Assembly (NCBI GenBank): GCA_965153455.1
Contig: OZ234498.1
Span: 3,596,001-3,660,000, forward strand
Direction: 5' to 3'
Length of the DNA: 64,000 nt
Source of the DNA: Sphagnum compactum
Taxonomy: Eukaryota > Bryophyta > Sphagnopsida > Sphagnales
Position 1 is the first letter of the stretch, and the number at the start of each line of letters is the position of its first letter. The translations under genes were made by a program, and so were the position numbers. Below, piece after piece: positions 51,981-62,540 of the stretch. Under the pieces are notes generated by a model. It saw nothing but the letters and a program-made list of their open reading frames with translations. It was not told the origin of the DNA and made no database searches.

Positions 51981-54623
51981 GGCGCTGAAACAACAAAAGC
52001 TTCGCGTGGAGGCTTGCTTGCCTCTTTCTCGATTTCTCCAAGCTGCGCTAGCACCTTCCTTTTGCTGATCTCTTCTTCTCGTGTAACTCTCTCTCTTCCT
52101 CTCCCTCCCCCTCTCTCTCTCTCTCACTGACACACTTCAGGAGCGCAACGATCACACATTGTGGACCGGATGGATAGAACAGCTGATAACCTCGACATCT
52201 TCGGATCCTCGCTTTTTGCAAGAACAGAAGGCACAATCTCCGATCCTCTCATCTATACCGACCCTCGCTTTTCTGCAAGAGCAGAAGAAGAATGTCTGGT
52301 AATAGGTCTCCTGTTTCCACATGAACTTCCGAGCGAAAAGAGGCGTTGCGGACTGTTGAAGAAGAAAGTACCCGATTGGAAAAACTACTCTGCAGTTCCG
52401 ATACCTGCTGCAGATATAATTATATAGCAACTTGTTTCAGACTCTGAATGCAGACAGGAATTTCAGTCCTGAGTAGGTAGCTATCTGCAGGTCCACAAAC
52501 TAGATAGCTCAAGAGAGGAAGAATTGTGCATGTCAAAGATTAGCATTCCATGATCTCCCTGAGGAAATGTAAAACTGCAACATGAGTATGAAGATAGTAT
52601 CACAAACAAGTTCATAGAATTGTGTTGAGGATGATTGTCAATCAACAGCAAGTTGCAGGAATCAAGATTTGCTTCACGAATATGCAGCAGGCAGAAATTT
52701 CATTTGAGAGTCTCAGTCATTCTCACAGATACTTTCTGTACACTACTGTTGTTGCATCTTTTACACAACATATGTGTACCAATATTTCTCCACAGATCCA
52801 CACCTTGGCACTTTGATAAGAAGCACAGCAAGGCAAAACAAGAGACTAACATAACAAAGCTTCTCGATGAGGTGAATGAGAGGCTACAACTGAGAAACAA
52901 GTCCCCTCCCATTTTGTACAGGAGGTTTCACAGGCTGAATCATCTGCTCAAATCTTTTTCACATCCACCTCCCTACAACTATGCTTCATGCTGCAACCTT
53001 CAGCATGTTGAAATGTGCACCCTGCATCACACCACCATACTATGCAATTTGGGACCTTATCATCACCCTTGCCACTGCAATCTACACCAAGATTGGAGAC
53101 CAAATCTGTGATCGAACTGCCCTGTGCAAGAACCAGTAGCACCTCAGATTGCTGGATCAAAGTCCAGAATCTGCACCAAGGCCACCAAAGCTGCCCTAAG
53201 CTCAGTTTCAATGACATAAAAAACACAACACTCATGATGAATCAGACTCCCAGCAATGCATCATACAGGAACTGATGGGAACCAGTGCTGCAATTTTGTG
53301 GAGGATAATGCAAGCAGAGAAGCTCAATATAATCCTGTTGATGTCTGCAAGCATGTCCAGATTTGTTGTGTTACTTGCCAAGGCCTGCACGTCATCACCA
53401 TCGCAAACTGGAGCCAAAACAGCTGGTGACAATGTTGTGCTTGCAACAGCAAAGAAATGCGACCATTGTAGCTTTCTGGTAGAAAGCTTTGGGTAGAAAC
53501 ATGATTGTCACATCACATACAGCAAGATGGAAGACTAATTTGACAACAAACAAGCAGTTTCTTCAAGATTTCCATGGCAGTTACCTGTCATTTCAGAGCT
53601 ACCTCTATCTCATTCCAATCCTACAATTGCTTTGATGTGGCCATGTGTTTTGTGTGAAGAGATGGCCAAATTGGAAACCCACATCCAACTGTGGCAGATA
53701 GTTTTCCTGGCCTGCATCAAGCATGCCTACAAGTTCTGATCCCTCTCCTCATTGTCATGGAAAGAACCTGGCATTGCCAGAATGGTAAGAAAGAACAATT
53801 GTGAACTGATTCACCCAATTTCTGAACAACTCTCCTGCTTTGCTGGAACACATCACTCTATATGCTTGAGCTAGCTAGATCATCACTGTATGTAAAGGTT
53901 GTGGATCAAGAGCAATTCAAGCTTCATCACCCTGCAAGCTTACTTTTACTGACTACAATCATCAAGGAGTTCCATCTGTGCTGCACTCAAACAAGAGAGA
54001 GAGGCAGAGGAACTGAAGTCATATACAACTTCACTTTCTTGCACATCCCAGCCTCAGAAAAAACAGCAGAGATCCAAATCTTTGCCACAATTGCCAATCT
54101 TGTGACACAAAAGTGATCATGAATCAAGTCAATGTCTCCAAAAAAGCAATCTCAAGAAGACAACAACACAGCAGGATATTACCTGGCCATGCTTGCAAAA
54201 ACATCAGGAGCTCCATTTTTCCAAAGAAAGCAGTTGTCATCATCATCCTGGACAGTATGGAAGACAAATGAAAAAACTTTTAGAGCTTCTCCAACATACA
54301 GCAACAAGAATCAGCCACCATCTTCCCCAAGTATGTAAAACAATGCTGCCACCCAGACCAGGAAAATAACATGAGCATGGACCGTGAAAGGTGCACATTG
54401 GATTTGATGCTTCCACATCGCAGATGAGGTTTCTGAAGACAAGATTCCACCCTCATATTCCTGACTCATTGCAAGAATAGTTCTGTTGTTTGTTCCTGTG
54501 TTGTAAGGTGTGGAGGTGCCATTGAGATGTTTTATGGAGAAGGGGGGCTTCTGACCATGCTTCTCTGCATATGCTGGCTTTTGCAGCTCCTTGAGCTTCC
54601 TCCTGATAGACTGCTTGCAATTC
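51981..54623. other. Intergenic between the LHC-like gene and the unrecognised 3-exon gene
   Basis: The first ~150 bases upstream of the LHC-like start hold a CT/GA-rich leader (52085-52130). Positions 52200-52290 contain a short direct repeat (CCTCGCTTTT...GCAAGA.CAGAAG, twice, ~56 bases apart). Between 52600 and 54600 base composition is more gene-like and several frames stay open (for example ETNITKLLDEVNERLQLRN at about 52830), but I found no domain or consistent splice chain. Confidence 0.45.
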
Positions 54624-55254
54624 TCAGTATGGCATGATTCCTGGCATATGTTTTGTGTTCCATTCTCTTGATGGGAAATTGCCATACAGCTCTCTCTTCA
54701 AAGCCTTGAAGATGTCTCTGGCTGTGGCTTGGTAGATGTGGTCTCTTCTCTTGCTATGACAAGCGCGAGTTCCAGAGAATATCGCTGCTTCATGTACCAA
54801 TCTAAGTTCTCATGCAGATCAATCTCTGCGATTCTTTTCCAACAAAATTTTCCCTAGCTACTCCATCAAGCAAATGCAAGCTGCGTAGAACATTAGACGA
54901 CGGAGCTCGAGGAAGCCATGGCCATCCTGAAGCTTATTTCTGCTACAAACCCTGGCATCAATCTCATATCTAAAGTTTAGAAATCAAAGGATCCACCAGC
55001 GATTACGCTAGGCTCACAAGAAGTGTAGAAACAAGCAAAGAATTGAGAAGAAGGTGGTGGAGGAAGAAACTCAGAAAGAGAGATGAACTCACTTCTTCAG
55101 CTTTGTTAAAGAACCCTATTTCTCCATCGCCAAAGTTGTGATTGACCATCCGCAACTCTTCCTTCTTCTCCGTTCTGGTTCCTTCACTCAAATCTGCATT
55201 AAGAGAGCGAAAATCTTCTTGAAGGAGAAGCTCTCCATCATCTTTCTCATGCAT
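54624..55254 (-). CDS. Unrecognised 3-exon gene, 146-aa charged protein
   Basis: I do not recognise the family. The model is 55093-55254, 54862-54962 and 54624-54801 on the reverse strand, with GT-AG splice sites and matching phases (0 and 2), totalling 146 aa. Exon 1 is acidic (MHEKDDGELLLQEDF...). Exon 2 reads IDARVCSRNKLQDGHGFLEL then RRLMFYAACICLM, and exon 3 reads ELVHEAAIFSGTRA, DHIYQATARDIFKALKREL. It is mainly helical and charged, with no signal peptide. The acceptor of exon 2 (ATATGAG) is weak, and another acceptor for exon 3 would read IDLHENLDWYMKQRY in a different frame, so the C-terminal half is uncertain. It faces the SWIB gene head to head, with 643 bases between starts, which may form a shared promoter. 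Confidence 0.38.
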
Positions 55255-55897
55255 ACGGAGATTGCTCGCTTGCTCACTTTTCTGAGCGATAATGAGTGAC
55301 GATGGGTCCTATCCTACTGCGTCCTTTTCGAAAGCGGACACCAGGACACAGGACAGTGGACGGAGCAGAAATCCTGGTTGCCCATTCTTCCCCTATAATC
55401 CGGGACTAGCAAATTTGAAGCGCTGCGGTTCCTACGCTCCTAATGCCTTCTAGGTTTCACCCATCGCTGGTAGTGTTGTACCTCGCAAATCCCATCTAGT
55501 TTCTCGCTTCTGATCTACAGTTATCTATCGTGTTCGCTTGCAATAAAGTTTGCCAGGTTTGCTACATCATCGGTGCATGATTTTCAGTATTGTGTCTGCC
55601 AGACTGCCGCTTCTCTTTTTGGTGATCTTCAGTTCGGAACACTTTGTGTTGTGTGTGGCTTTGCTGTTGGATGTTTGCTGCGTGGTTGCTTGAATTGTAC
55701 AGATACCTCTTTTGTTGGAATACAGAGAGAGATTCGCGTCCGGGAAGAAGTTAGGTTTTGGGGGAGCTTGAAGTACGGGGAAAGCATTCTTCTTCCGTGT
55801 GCGAGCAAGTCATTTCTCAGCAGAACTCGGTGAGGAATTAGCACAGAGACACAGACACACAGAAAGAAGGGAAGAAAAGAGAAGAACAAGAAGAAGA
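55255..55897. promoter_or_regulatory. Putative bidirectional promoter between head-to-head genes
   Basis: The region separates the reverse-strand unrecognised gene (start 55254) from the SWIB gene (start 55898). It is GC-richer than distant intergenic DNA. The last ~60 bases before the SWIB ATG form a purine-rich leader (GAAGAAAAGAGAAG). No clear TATA box is seen in either direction. Assignment as promoter rests on position only. Confidence 0.4.
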
Positions 55898-56645
55898 ATG
55901 CCTGCAGCAGCGGGTTCATCGGCGGCGAAGGCCGCCACAAGTGCGCTCACGCGAGTATCTGCTGTATCACCGGCTCTGAAGAAGTTTCTTGGGGTCACAG
56001 AGATATCTCGGCCCGAGACCATGAAGCGTATCTGGTCGTACATCAAGGATCACAATCTTCAGGTAGGTTTTCGCTTCATTTCTTCTCTCTCTCTCTCTCT
56101 CTCTCGCCAGCCAGCGCAAGCGCACTTTTGGTGTGCCGTGAAGTCAAGTCGTCAACGTCTTCTTCTCTGTTTTTTGTATGCTTTAATAGTTGAACGAGAG
56201 CCGGGTAGTATCAGAACTGCCATGAAAAAAGAGGAGATGCAAGCATATCATAAACCATTCTAGCACACACACAACAGTTGTCAGCAGAGGACAGGGAATG
56301 GGAAAGGAAGAGAACAACTGAATATTAGCGCAAAGAGATCTGAAGAGAACAGGAAGTTCTGCACATGTTTGATCATGATCTAGAACTTATCTTGGACTTC
56401 CTATTCCTGCTTGTGTTCTTTCCCAGATGTAAACACTTCATGTACCCTTCATGCCATGATGGGTGATCTTACTGGCTGTGCAGAATCCTGAGAACAGGAA
56501 GGAGATTCTTTGTGATGAGAAGCTCAAGGCAGTGCTTGGTGGTAAGGAGAAGGTGGGATTCACAGAAGTTGCAGGCCTACTTAGTCCGCACTTCCCTAAA
56601 ACCAAGAAACCAGCACCAGCATCAGCACCTGCACCAGCAGCATGA
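55898..56645 (+). CDS. SWIB/MDM2-domain protein
   Basis: A small 108-aa protein made almost entirely of one SWIB (BAF60b/MDM2-type) domain. The fold occurs in chromatin-remodelling subunits and, in plants, also in low-molecular-weight proteins of the nucleus, plastids and mitochondria. Two exons, 55898-56062 and 56484-56645, join in phase 0 (GT-AG). Domain residues about 20-95 include SPALKKFLG, EISRPETMKRIWSYIKDHNLQ, the junction NPENRKEILCDEKL and the final VGFTEVAGLLSPHF. The last residues are Pro/Ala-rich. The N-terminus is rich in Ala and Ser with few acids (MPAAAGSSAAKAATSALTR), so organelle targeting is possible but not proven. ATG 55898 starts the frame after a purine-rich leader. Intron 1 holds a TC microsatellite (about 56082-56105). 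Confidence 0.93.
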
Positions 56646-57903
56646 ACTCCTATCGGTGCAGGCTAAAGCAAGCATGGTTCTCCCTCCCTCCCTTCACCAC
56701 CGCCACTGTGTGTTGGTTGTACCTTAGGAGAGCAGTAGCAGCAGCAGCTTGGTAGATTTGGCAAATGCCATCATCAGTCAGAGTAATGGCAGTTTCTGTG
56801 CAGAGTTTATGAGTTGTTGCAGCAACAGATGCACATTATTGCATCACAGAAATGTGCAGATGTTGCATTTGTCTGTATATACTTTATTTGCCCCCCTCCA
56901 GAAACAACAGTTTGTGTTTCCTGACTTGTTTGTCTACTGCAAGTGTTTGATCAAACAAAGTTGTTCTAGGAGAGCAAAGCAGAATCCACTGTTGGAGAAG
57001 CAAATCCCCTCCCCAACCACTCTGCATCCATGCCTGTTGAATGCCCATGCCCACTTTGTGTTTACTTCTTCTGCTCTTCAATTGTGCATGTGATTTGATC
57101 CAAAAGCTTTTGTTTCTTGTTGCAACAAACTCAGATGCATGTCTTACAACCATTCTCTTGCCATCTTACACAAAAACAGACGGCTTTTCTTGAGGAGAAT
57201 GGCTGAAGGATCAAGGCTTGGCTCTGTTGCCAATACTGATCTGATTTAGATCCTACTGACAACAAACACTTTACCTTCATCTTCTCAAATTCTGGATTCT
57301 TGTGGAGGCAAATGAGTTTAGGATGCAGAAGAGGAGACACTTTCCTACTCCTGATGATCAGTTGTGTGATACCTGAAGCACAATTGTATTTTATTGTTGA
57401 GGCTAGCCGCTTTAATCCAACCTTTCAATTCCAACTAGCTCTTCATTCCAAAACAAACAAGATCAAACATCAGTGACCATCCCTAGTATGCTTTGCAATC
57501 TCCAGCACTGCTGCGGCTGGCACAATCGACAGCCATCACCTCTGTAAAAGATAACCAGAAAGAGGCAAACCAAGCTCATTATGCCACCAGAATCCAGAAG
57601 TACTGGGAAACGCGAAGCTCCTGAGGAAGAAAACATACAGTAGCAGCGGAGCAGGTAAAAGGTAAGCTGCCCGTCCGCTTCTTCTCCTCTTCTCTGTCGT
57701 GGTGTGTTTGCGAAAAAGTGTGGATAGCTGATACTGCTGCTAATAGAAGATAAGTCCTCATAATTCTATCCAGAAACTTTTCATCAGCTGCTGTGGACGC
57801 CGCTGCACGTTCGCGAAGTTTGTCGCAATAGATATGCGAGCTGTTGGCAATCAATGAATCCTTTGTTGTTGTAGTCGTGATTGCAGCAAGCTCCATAGCC
57901 AAC
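56646..57903. other. Intergenic between SWIB and FKBP genes
   Basis: The first part is presumed SWIB 3' UTR. The last ~250 bases, GC-richer, should hold the FKBP promoter and leader. Long reverse frames here (57579-58106) are shadows of the FKBP first exon. No other gene is seen. Confidence 0.55.
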
Positions 57904-60382
57904 ATGAGGTTCGTTGCGGCATCGCTCCCCATGCCTGTGAATAGGCTCTCCCTGCTCTCATCGCCATTTTCTCCCTGCCTCGGGTATGTGGGAAGGGGAG
58001 CAGAAGGACCGCAGCAGCAGCAGTCGGTGCCTCTGAACACGTCTATTTGCTTGGTCACCACTAAAACTGGTGGCAGCAAAGATGTGCAGAGAAGAACAAG
58101 GTGCACTAGTCCTGTGAGGATGACGGTGCGCTGCGCAGCTCAGAGCAAAGGGAACAGGATGCTCGCACTAACGCTGAAGCGCAGGGAAGCTATCGCACTC
58201 GTTGGAATCGCTGCGGAATTGTTTTGGCTTCCTTGTGGAGTTGCTACAGGAGAAGGGTTGCCCCAAACAGAGCCAGCCAAGCTCTGCGACGTAGATTGCG
58301 AGAAGGAACTGGAAAATGTAAGCCCAGCGTACCGTTCTTCTACTTCTCTTTCTTCTTCTTATTCTTCTTCTGTTTGCTCTCTTCTTCGAATCCAAGCGAG
58401 GATCTTTGGTCTCTTCACTTGATTGCTGAAATGCGGAAGAATGTGTTGATGAGAACACATTCTTTTGAGAGCTAAATGTTTCTTATCCTTTGTCTTTAGA
58501 GGCCGACAACAACCACAGCCTCAGGCTTGCAGTACAAGGAAATTGAGGTTGGAAATGGACCTACTCCGCCTGTTGGTTTCCAGGTGAGCTCTGGTCCTGT
58601 TGTGAAACTAAGAAAATGAGTATTATTAGGTGCATGCATGAAGATCATCAACCCAAGGTTTGCATCGGGCTACACATTTCTCATTTGATAGGCATCATGA
58701 CCTAAGTGTTCTTGGCAAAGCAGTCATGTCTTGCAGTTTGAGAAATGGGGTTTGGGATTTGTTCTCTGCATTGGCAACAGGTTGCTGCTCATTACGTTGC
58801 CATGGTTCCTTCTGGCAAGGTTTTTGACAGGTTCGTTCTTCTGTTCTGCATCTTGGGAAAAGCTTTTCTTCCTCAAATCCAATTGTCATCATTCCTTCTG
58901 ATCTGAGGTTTTTCACTGTTTTGTTCTTTTTTCCTGTGTCTTGTCAAATAGTTCTTCCTCAAGTCCAATTGCCATGAATCCTTTGGGAAAGGTTTTTGAC
59001 AATTTTGTTTCTTGTTTCATGCATCTTGTCGAAAACTTCTTCAACAATCCAATTGTTCAATGTGTGCCTCTTGGCAAATTCTTAGAAAAAACCCATCCAC
59101 CTACAAATGGCTTGCAGGTGCCAATAATCTAGGTTAGCTAACTGCTACTGCAGGGACGTGGTGAGATATTGCAAAAGGCATGTCTGTGCTTTTTTCTTTC
59201 ACATCTCCAACTAGAAATACAGAGTGTGGAAACCAAATATAATGGCTTTGAGAACTATATACAGAGGAAATATCAGCAGTCCCATTCTGTTGTTATGACG
59301 ATTACAAAGTCTCTACCTCTGAAACACAGCAGAGACCTCTAGGCTTTGTAGTCATCATCACGAGCGAAGACACAGCAGTCATTCTTCAGTGTAGTTGGGA
59401 CATGAACAAGACAGGCTTGTAGATTGCATGGCTCTGCTGGAGGCACATTTGCTTGAACACACATCCAATGTTGTTTTCTGGTATTTCACATACAAATCAT
59501 GTCGGTACTGTGGTACAGTTCATTGGAAAAGGGAGTGCCATATTTGTTCCGAGTGGGTGCATCTCAGGTCAGTTACTTTCTTCCATATTCCTCTGCATCA
59601 GGTGCAGTCTGTTTTTCCTGTGCAGCATTGAATTTCTAGTGCCATTGCTCTGCATTGGAGTGTGTTATCAATGTAGAGAGAAATCTTGCTACAAGTGGCA
59701 GGTTGCCACATTTCCTTAGTCATGTATAATGATGCCAGGCACTGTTAATGATTCCCTTCCTCCTGTATAAGGTAACAGGTGATCAAGGGTTTGGATGAGG
59801 GTATTCTGAGCATGAAAGTTGGTGGGAAACGGCGATTATTCATTCCTGGGGAGGTACAAGTCTCATTTATCTCTCATTTACAGAGAAATGTGCATCTTGC
59901 TGTTATGTAGAATCCATGGAACTGTCTGTCTGTATTGACAGTGAAACTCATAACATCTTGTGATGCAGTGTGTAGAAAAACTCAGGAGCTCGATATTCAT
60001 AAAATTTTGTAATGGGAGAAGAACAATCACCAGAACGTGCAAAACACTCATCACTCAACTATGAAAATCTGAGTCACAACCAGCAAGTAGTCAAATTGAC
60101 TTGTGAAATGAAAGATGCAAAAGGAAAAAAAATTACATCAACGTTCGTTGCTTGAAATCCTTTGCAATCAAATCAGATATGTCAGTTGTTGCTTGGATCC
60201 ATTACAATATGTGGATATCTGTTGGTTGTGCACTGATGATGAGATTATTGTTGGTATGGCAGCTAGCATTTCCAAACGGACTCAGTGCTGCAGCTGGAAG
60301 ACCAAGAGTAGCACCCAGTACTCCAGTAATATTTGATGTTCAATTATTGTACATACCTGGTGTCTCATACTTTGATGAGTAA
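57904..60382 (+). CDS. FKBP16-3: Thylakoid-lumen FKBP-type protein, FKBP16-3-like
   Basis: An immunophilin of the chloroplast lumen, closest by motif to the plant FKBP16-3 group. Six exons, 57904-58317, 58500-58583, 58781-58830, 59519-59567, 59779-59853 and 60263-60382, give 263 aa, all GT-AG with matching phases. Residues 1-85 are a basic, Ser/Pro-containing plastid transit peptide. LKRREAIALVG (Arg93-Arg94) followed by a hydrophobic stretch is a twin-arginine lumen signal. The mature part starts around LCDVDCEKELEN with two cysteines, then SGLQYKEIEVGNGPTPPVGF. The FKBP fold runs through VFDS (Phe181-Asp182), VIKGLDEGILSM, RRLFIPGE and RPRVAPSTPVIFDV. The catalytic Trp of FKBP12 is Leu204 here, so cis-trans isomerase activity is probably weak, as in other lumenal members. 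ATG 57904 is the first in-frame ATG. Confidence 0.95.
58831..59518 (+). other. Third intron of FKBP gene with duplicated exon-edge sequence
   Basis: This 688-base intron contains (58969-59060) a diverged copy of the end of exon 3 and the start of the intron. TTGCCATG, then a GGNAAGGTTTTTGACA stretch, then CATCTTG and CCAATTG recur 171 bases after the originals at 58798. The copied donor is changed, so the copy is probably not spliced in. Confidence 0.75.
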
Positions 60383-61313
60383 AAAGCTGATGACAAAACC
60401 TTCAGGATGACAAACGAATCAGCTCACTACCCAAGTACTGTATTCAAAAATCACCTTTTTCTTAACAATGATGTTATACAAATCGTGCGGATCTCTTCTT
60501 ATAGCAAGATTGTGGAACTCAAACCAACTGTGCAACAATTTTTGTAAAGCCTGGACTTGCCTGGTTACACCTCACTACCAGGAGTCAGGCACCTCTCCTG
60601 CTAAGGTATGTCTGTATACTTGACTTTGTTTTTATTGCCTTATTTCAAACTTTGACAAAACATTGCGTTTAACAGGAATCAATGACTTTATTTTTTGTTT
60701 TTTTACTTTATTTCAAACTTTGACAAACCATTGTGTTTAACAGTAATCAATCATACTTCCATTCTTTCAATTCATGCTCGCTTGAAGGAATTTGCAATCT
60801 TATTCTAGTGGCAATGGTAACATTGGAGCTGGTATACTTTCAATACCTTAAGCATCAATTTGCAACTGTTTTTTAATTTGAATTCAATTCAATTCAATCA
60901 GAATCGAATTGAATTTGAATTTGAATTCCAGTATTTGAATTCAATTTAGGAATTTGAACTCAATTGAATTTTGAATTCAATTCGATGTTATTCAATAGTG
61001 TCATTCAAATAGGACTTAATTTCCACAGAATCAACTCATTTTTTTCATCATTTCATTGTTGCTGTTGGTGTATAGCAACATGGAGCCCAAGCAAATAAAA
61101 CATTGAAATATGAACACTGAAGTTGTTTGGAATGACCTTGACAGACATTATTGTCTAATTCTTTCCCTGAGGTTTGACCTTTCGTCAACCAGTAGCCAAT
61201 TGGTAATGATATTTACTTTAGTTTGGTTGTCTATTCTAAATAACATCAAACACAAAGAATCAAACATGTTACCACTAGCAAGGTGGCCATGTGTCCCAAC
61301 CATTTGCATCAAA
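60383..61313. other. Intergenic downstream of FKBP
   Basis: No gene is seen. A simple repeat based on GAATT/AATTC lies at 60876-60990. Before it, a 50-base near-direct repeat (TTTATTTCAAACTTTGACAAA.CATTG.GTTTAACAG.AATCAAT) occurs at about 60642 and 60710. Confidence 0.6.
60876..60990. repeat. GAATT / AATTC simple repeat
   Basis: A ~115-base block built of AATTC, GAATT and TTTGAATTC words. It is strongly self-complementary and therefore able to fold on itself. Confidence 0.9.
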
Positions 61314-61965
61314 AGAGATTGATGATCACCTCTTTTGTGGGGACACACATGCACCCCACAAGAAATTTGGTCTTCCATTGATTGTACAGTCAAGCCAAGA
61401 AAACTTGCCGCAAAAATCAGATTTGATGAGGTCCTTGCAGCAGATCCTCATCTGCAGATATTCAAATGCATACCAAAAAACTTGGTGCTTTTGCATCCAA
61501 TGCATTGTCTGTACAATCAAGCAAAGACACTTGATGAAAAAAACAAGAATTTGATGATCACCTTGCAACAGCTCATCTTTTGCAGAGATAAAAATGCATT
61601 CCACTGAAAATTGGTCTTTCATGATTGTACAATTGGGCGAAGAAAACTTGATGCAACGAAGACATTTGATGCTCACATTGCAGGAGCTGAGATATGGATG
61701 CATTGGACAAAAGATTGGTCTTTTTTTGCTTTTGACTCTTGTTTGTACAATCAAGGGAAGAACCTTGACACAGAAAAGAGATTTTAATGATCACCTTGCA
61801 GCAGCTCCTGTTTTTTCAGAGAGATATAATTGCACCCCAGAAAAATTGGTCTTTCATTGACTGTATAATGAAGCACAGAAAACTTGATGCAACAAAGAGA
61901 TTTGATGCTCACCTTGTGGCAGCTCCTCTTTTTGCAGAGATAAGGATGCATCCCCCAAAAAAATT
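61314..61965. repeat. Minisatellite array, six ~117-bp units
   Basis: Units start ATTTGATGATCACCTTGCAG at about 61316, 61421, 61549, 61664, 61781 and 61900. Each continues with CTCATCTTTTGCAGAGAT-, AAATTGGTCTTTC-, TTGTACAATCAAG- and AAAACTTGATGCAA-like sequence. Unit length drifts between 105 and 128 bases, so no frame is preserved and coding is unlikely. It lies between the 3' ends of the convergent FKBP and permease genes. Confidence 0.88.
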
Positions 61966-62119
61966 GTCTTTTTTCTCTTTCTCAAAACTCCTGGTAGATA
62001 GATCAATCATGTTGGGGTATTTTTGTACCATAAATGATTATGATGATGCTGTGGCATCATCTTTCCAAGTTTCTGCTGGTGCAGGGCACATTTTTCTTCT
62101 ACAACCCTTGAAGAAAAGC

Positions 62120-62247
62120 TTATTTGTTCCATTCTGTAAAGCTTGTTTGTTCCTGAGTGCTGAGAGCCAGCTCTCTCAAGACCTTATTTCTTCCATTCTG
62201 TAAAGCTTGTGTGTTCCTGAGTGCTGAGAGCCAGCTCTCTCAAGACC
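62120..62247. repeat. 64-bp tandem duplication
   Basis: Two copies of TTATTTSTTCCATTCTGTAAAG followed by TTCCTGAGTGCTGAGAGCCA and GCTCTCTCAAGACC, nearly identical. Each unit carries an inverted GAGAGCCAGCTCTC hairpin. Confidence 0.92.
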
Positions 62248-62322
62248 ATAAACAATGTTCAATAGGTGCAGCCACATGTGACAGCAATTTTGCAGGAAAT
62301 GGGGTCACAATCTGTGTGTCTT

Positions 62323-62540
62323 CTGAAGAATGATTGAATGATTACCTTGCAGCAGCAGATCAAATCTCTTTGTTCAAGGTGATCACAGTCCGACTTTCTG
62401 AAGAATGATTGAATGATCACCTTGCAGCAGATTACATCTCTTTGTTCAAGGTGATCACAATCTGGCCTTCTGAAGAATGGTTTAATGATCACCCTGCAGC
62501 AGATCAAATCTCTTTGTTCAAGGTGATCACAATCAGGTTT
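62323..62540. repeat. Three ~73-bp repeats with internal hairpins, abutting the permease stop
   Basis: Units begin CTGAAGAATGATTGAATGAT at 62323, 62398 and 62470. Each includes GATCACCTTGCAGCAG and, 25-30 bases later, its partial reverse complement TTCAAGGTGATCAC, so every unit can form a stem of about ten pairs. The array ends exactly at the stop codon of the permease gene (62541-62543) and so forms the start of its 3' UTR. The GATCACCTTGCAGCAG core is shared with the array at 61314-61965. Confidence 0.88.

Noticed and set aside
52635-54338. Chain of forward ORFs between the LHC-like gene and the 3-exon gene
   Set aside because: Frames are open but no domain, splice chain or consistent codon pattern could be built.
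57579-58106. 175-codon reverse ORF
   Set aside because: It is the antisense shadow of the FKBP first exon; the forward strand has the clear family match.
58941-59132. Possible alternative FKBP exon after 58951 (SSSSSPIAMNPLGK)
   Set aside because: It splices in phase but does not match the conserved S-LEKG-PY-FRVG segment, which is found exactly at 59519-59567.
61326-61860. Overlapping ORFs in the minisatellite
   Set aside because: Unit length changes between copies and destroys any fixed frame; coding is unlikely.
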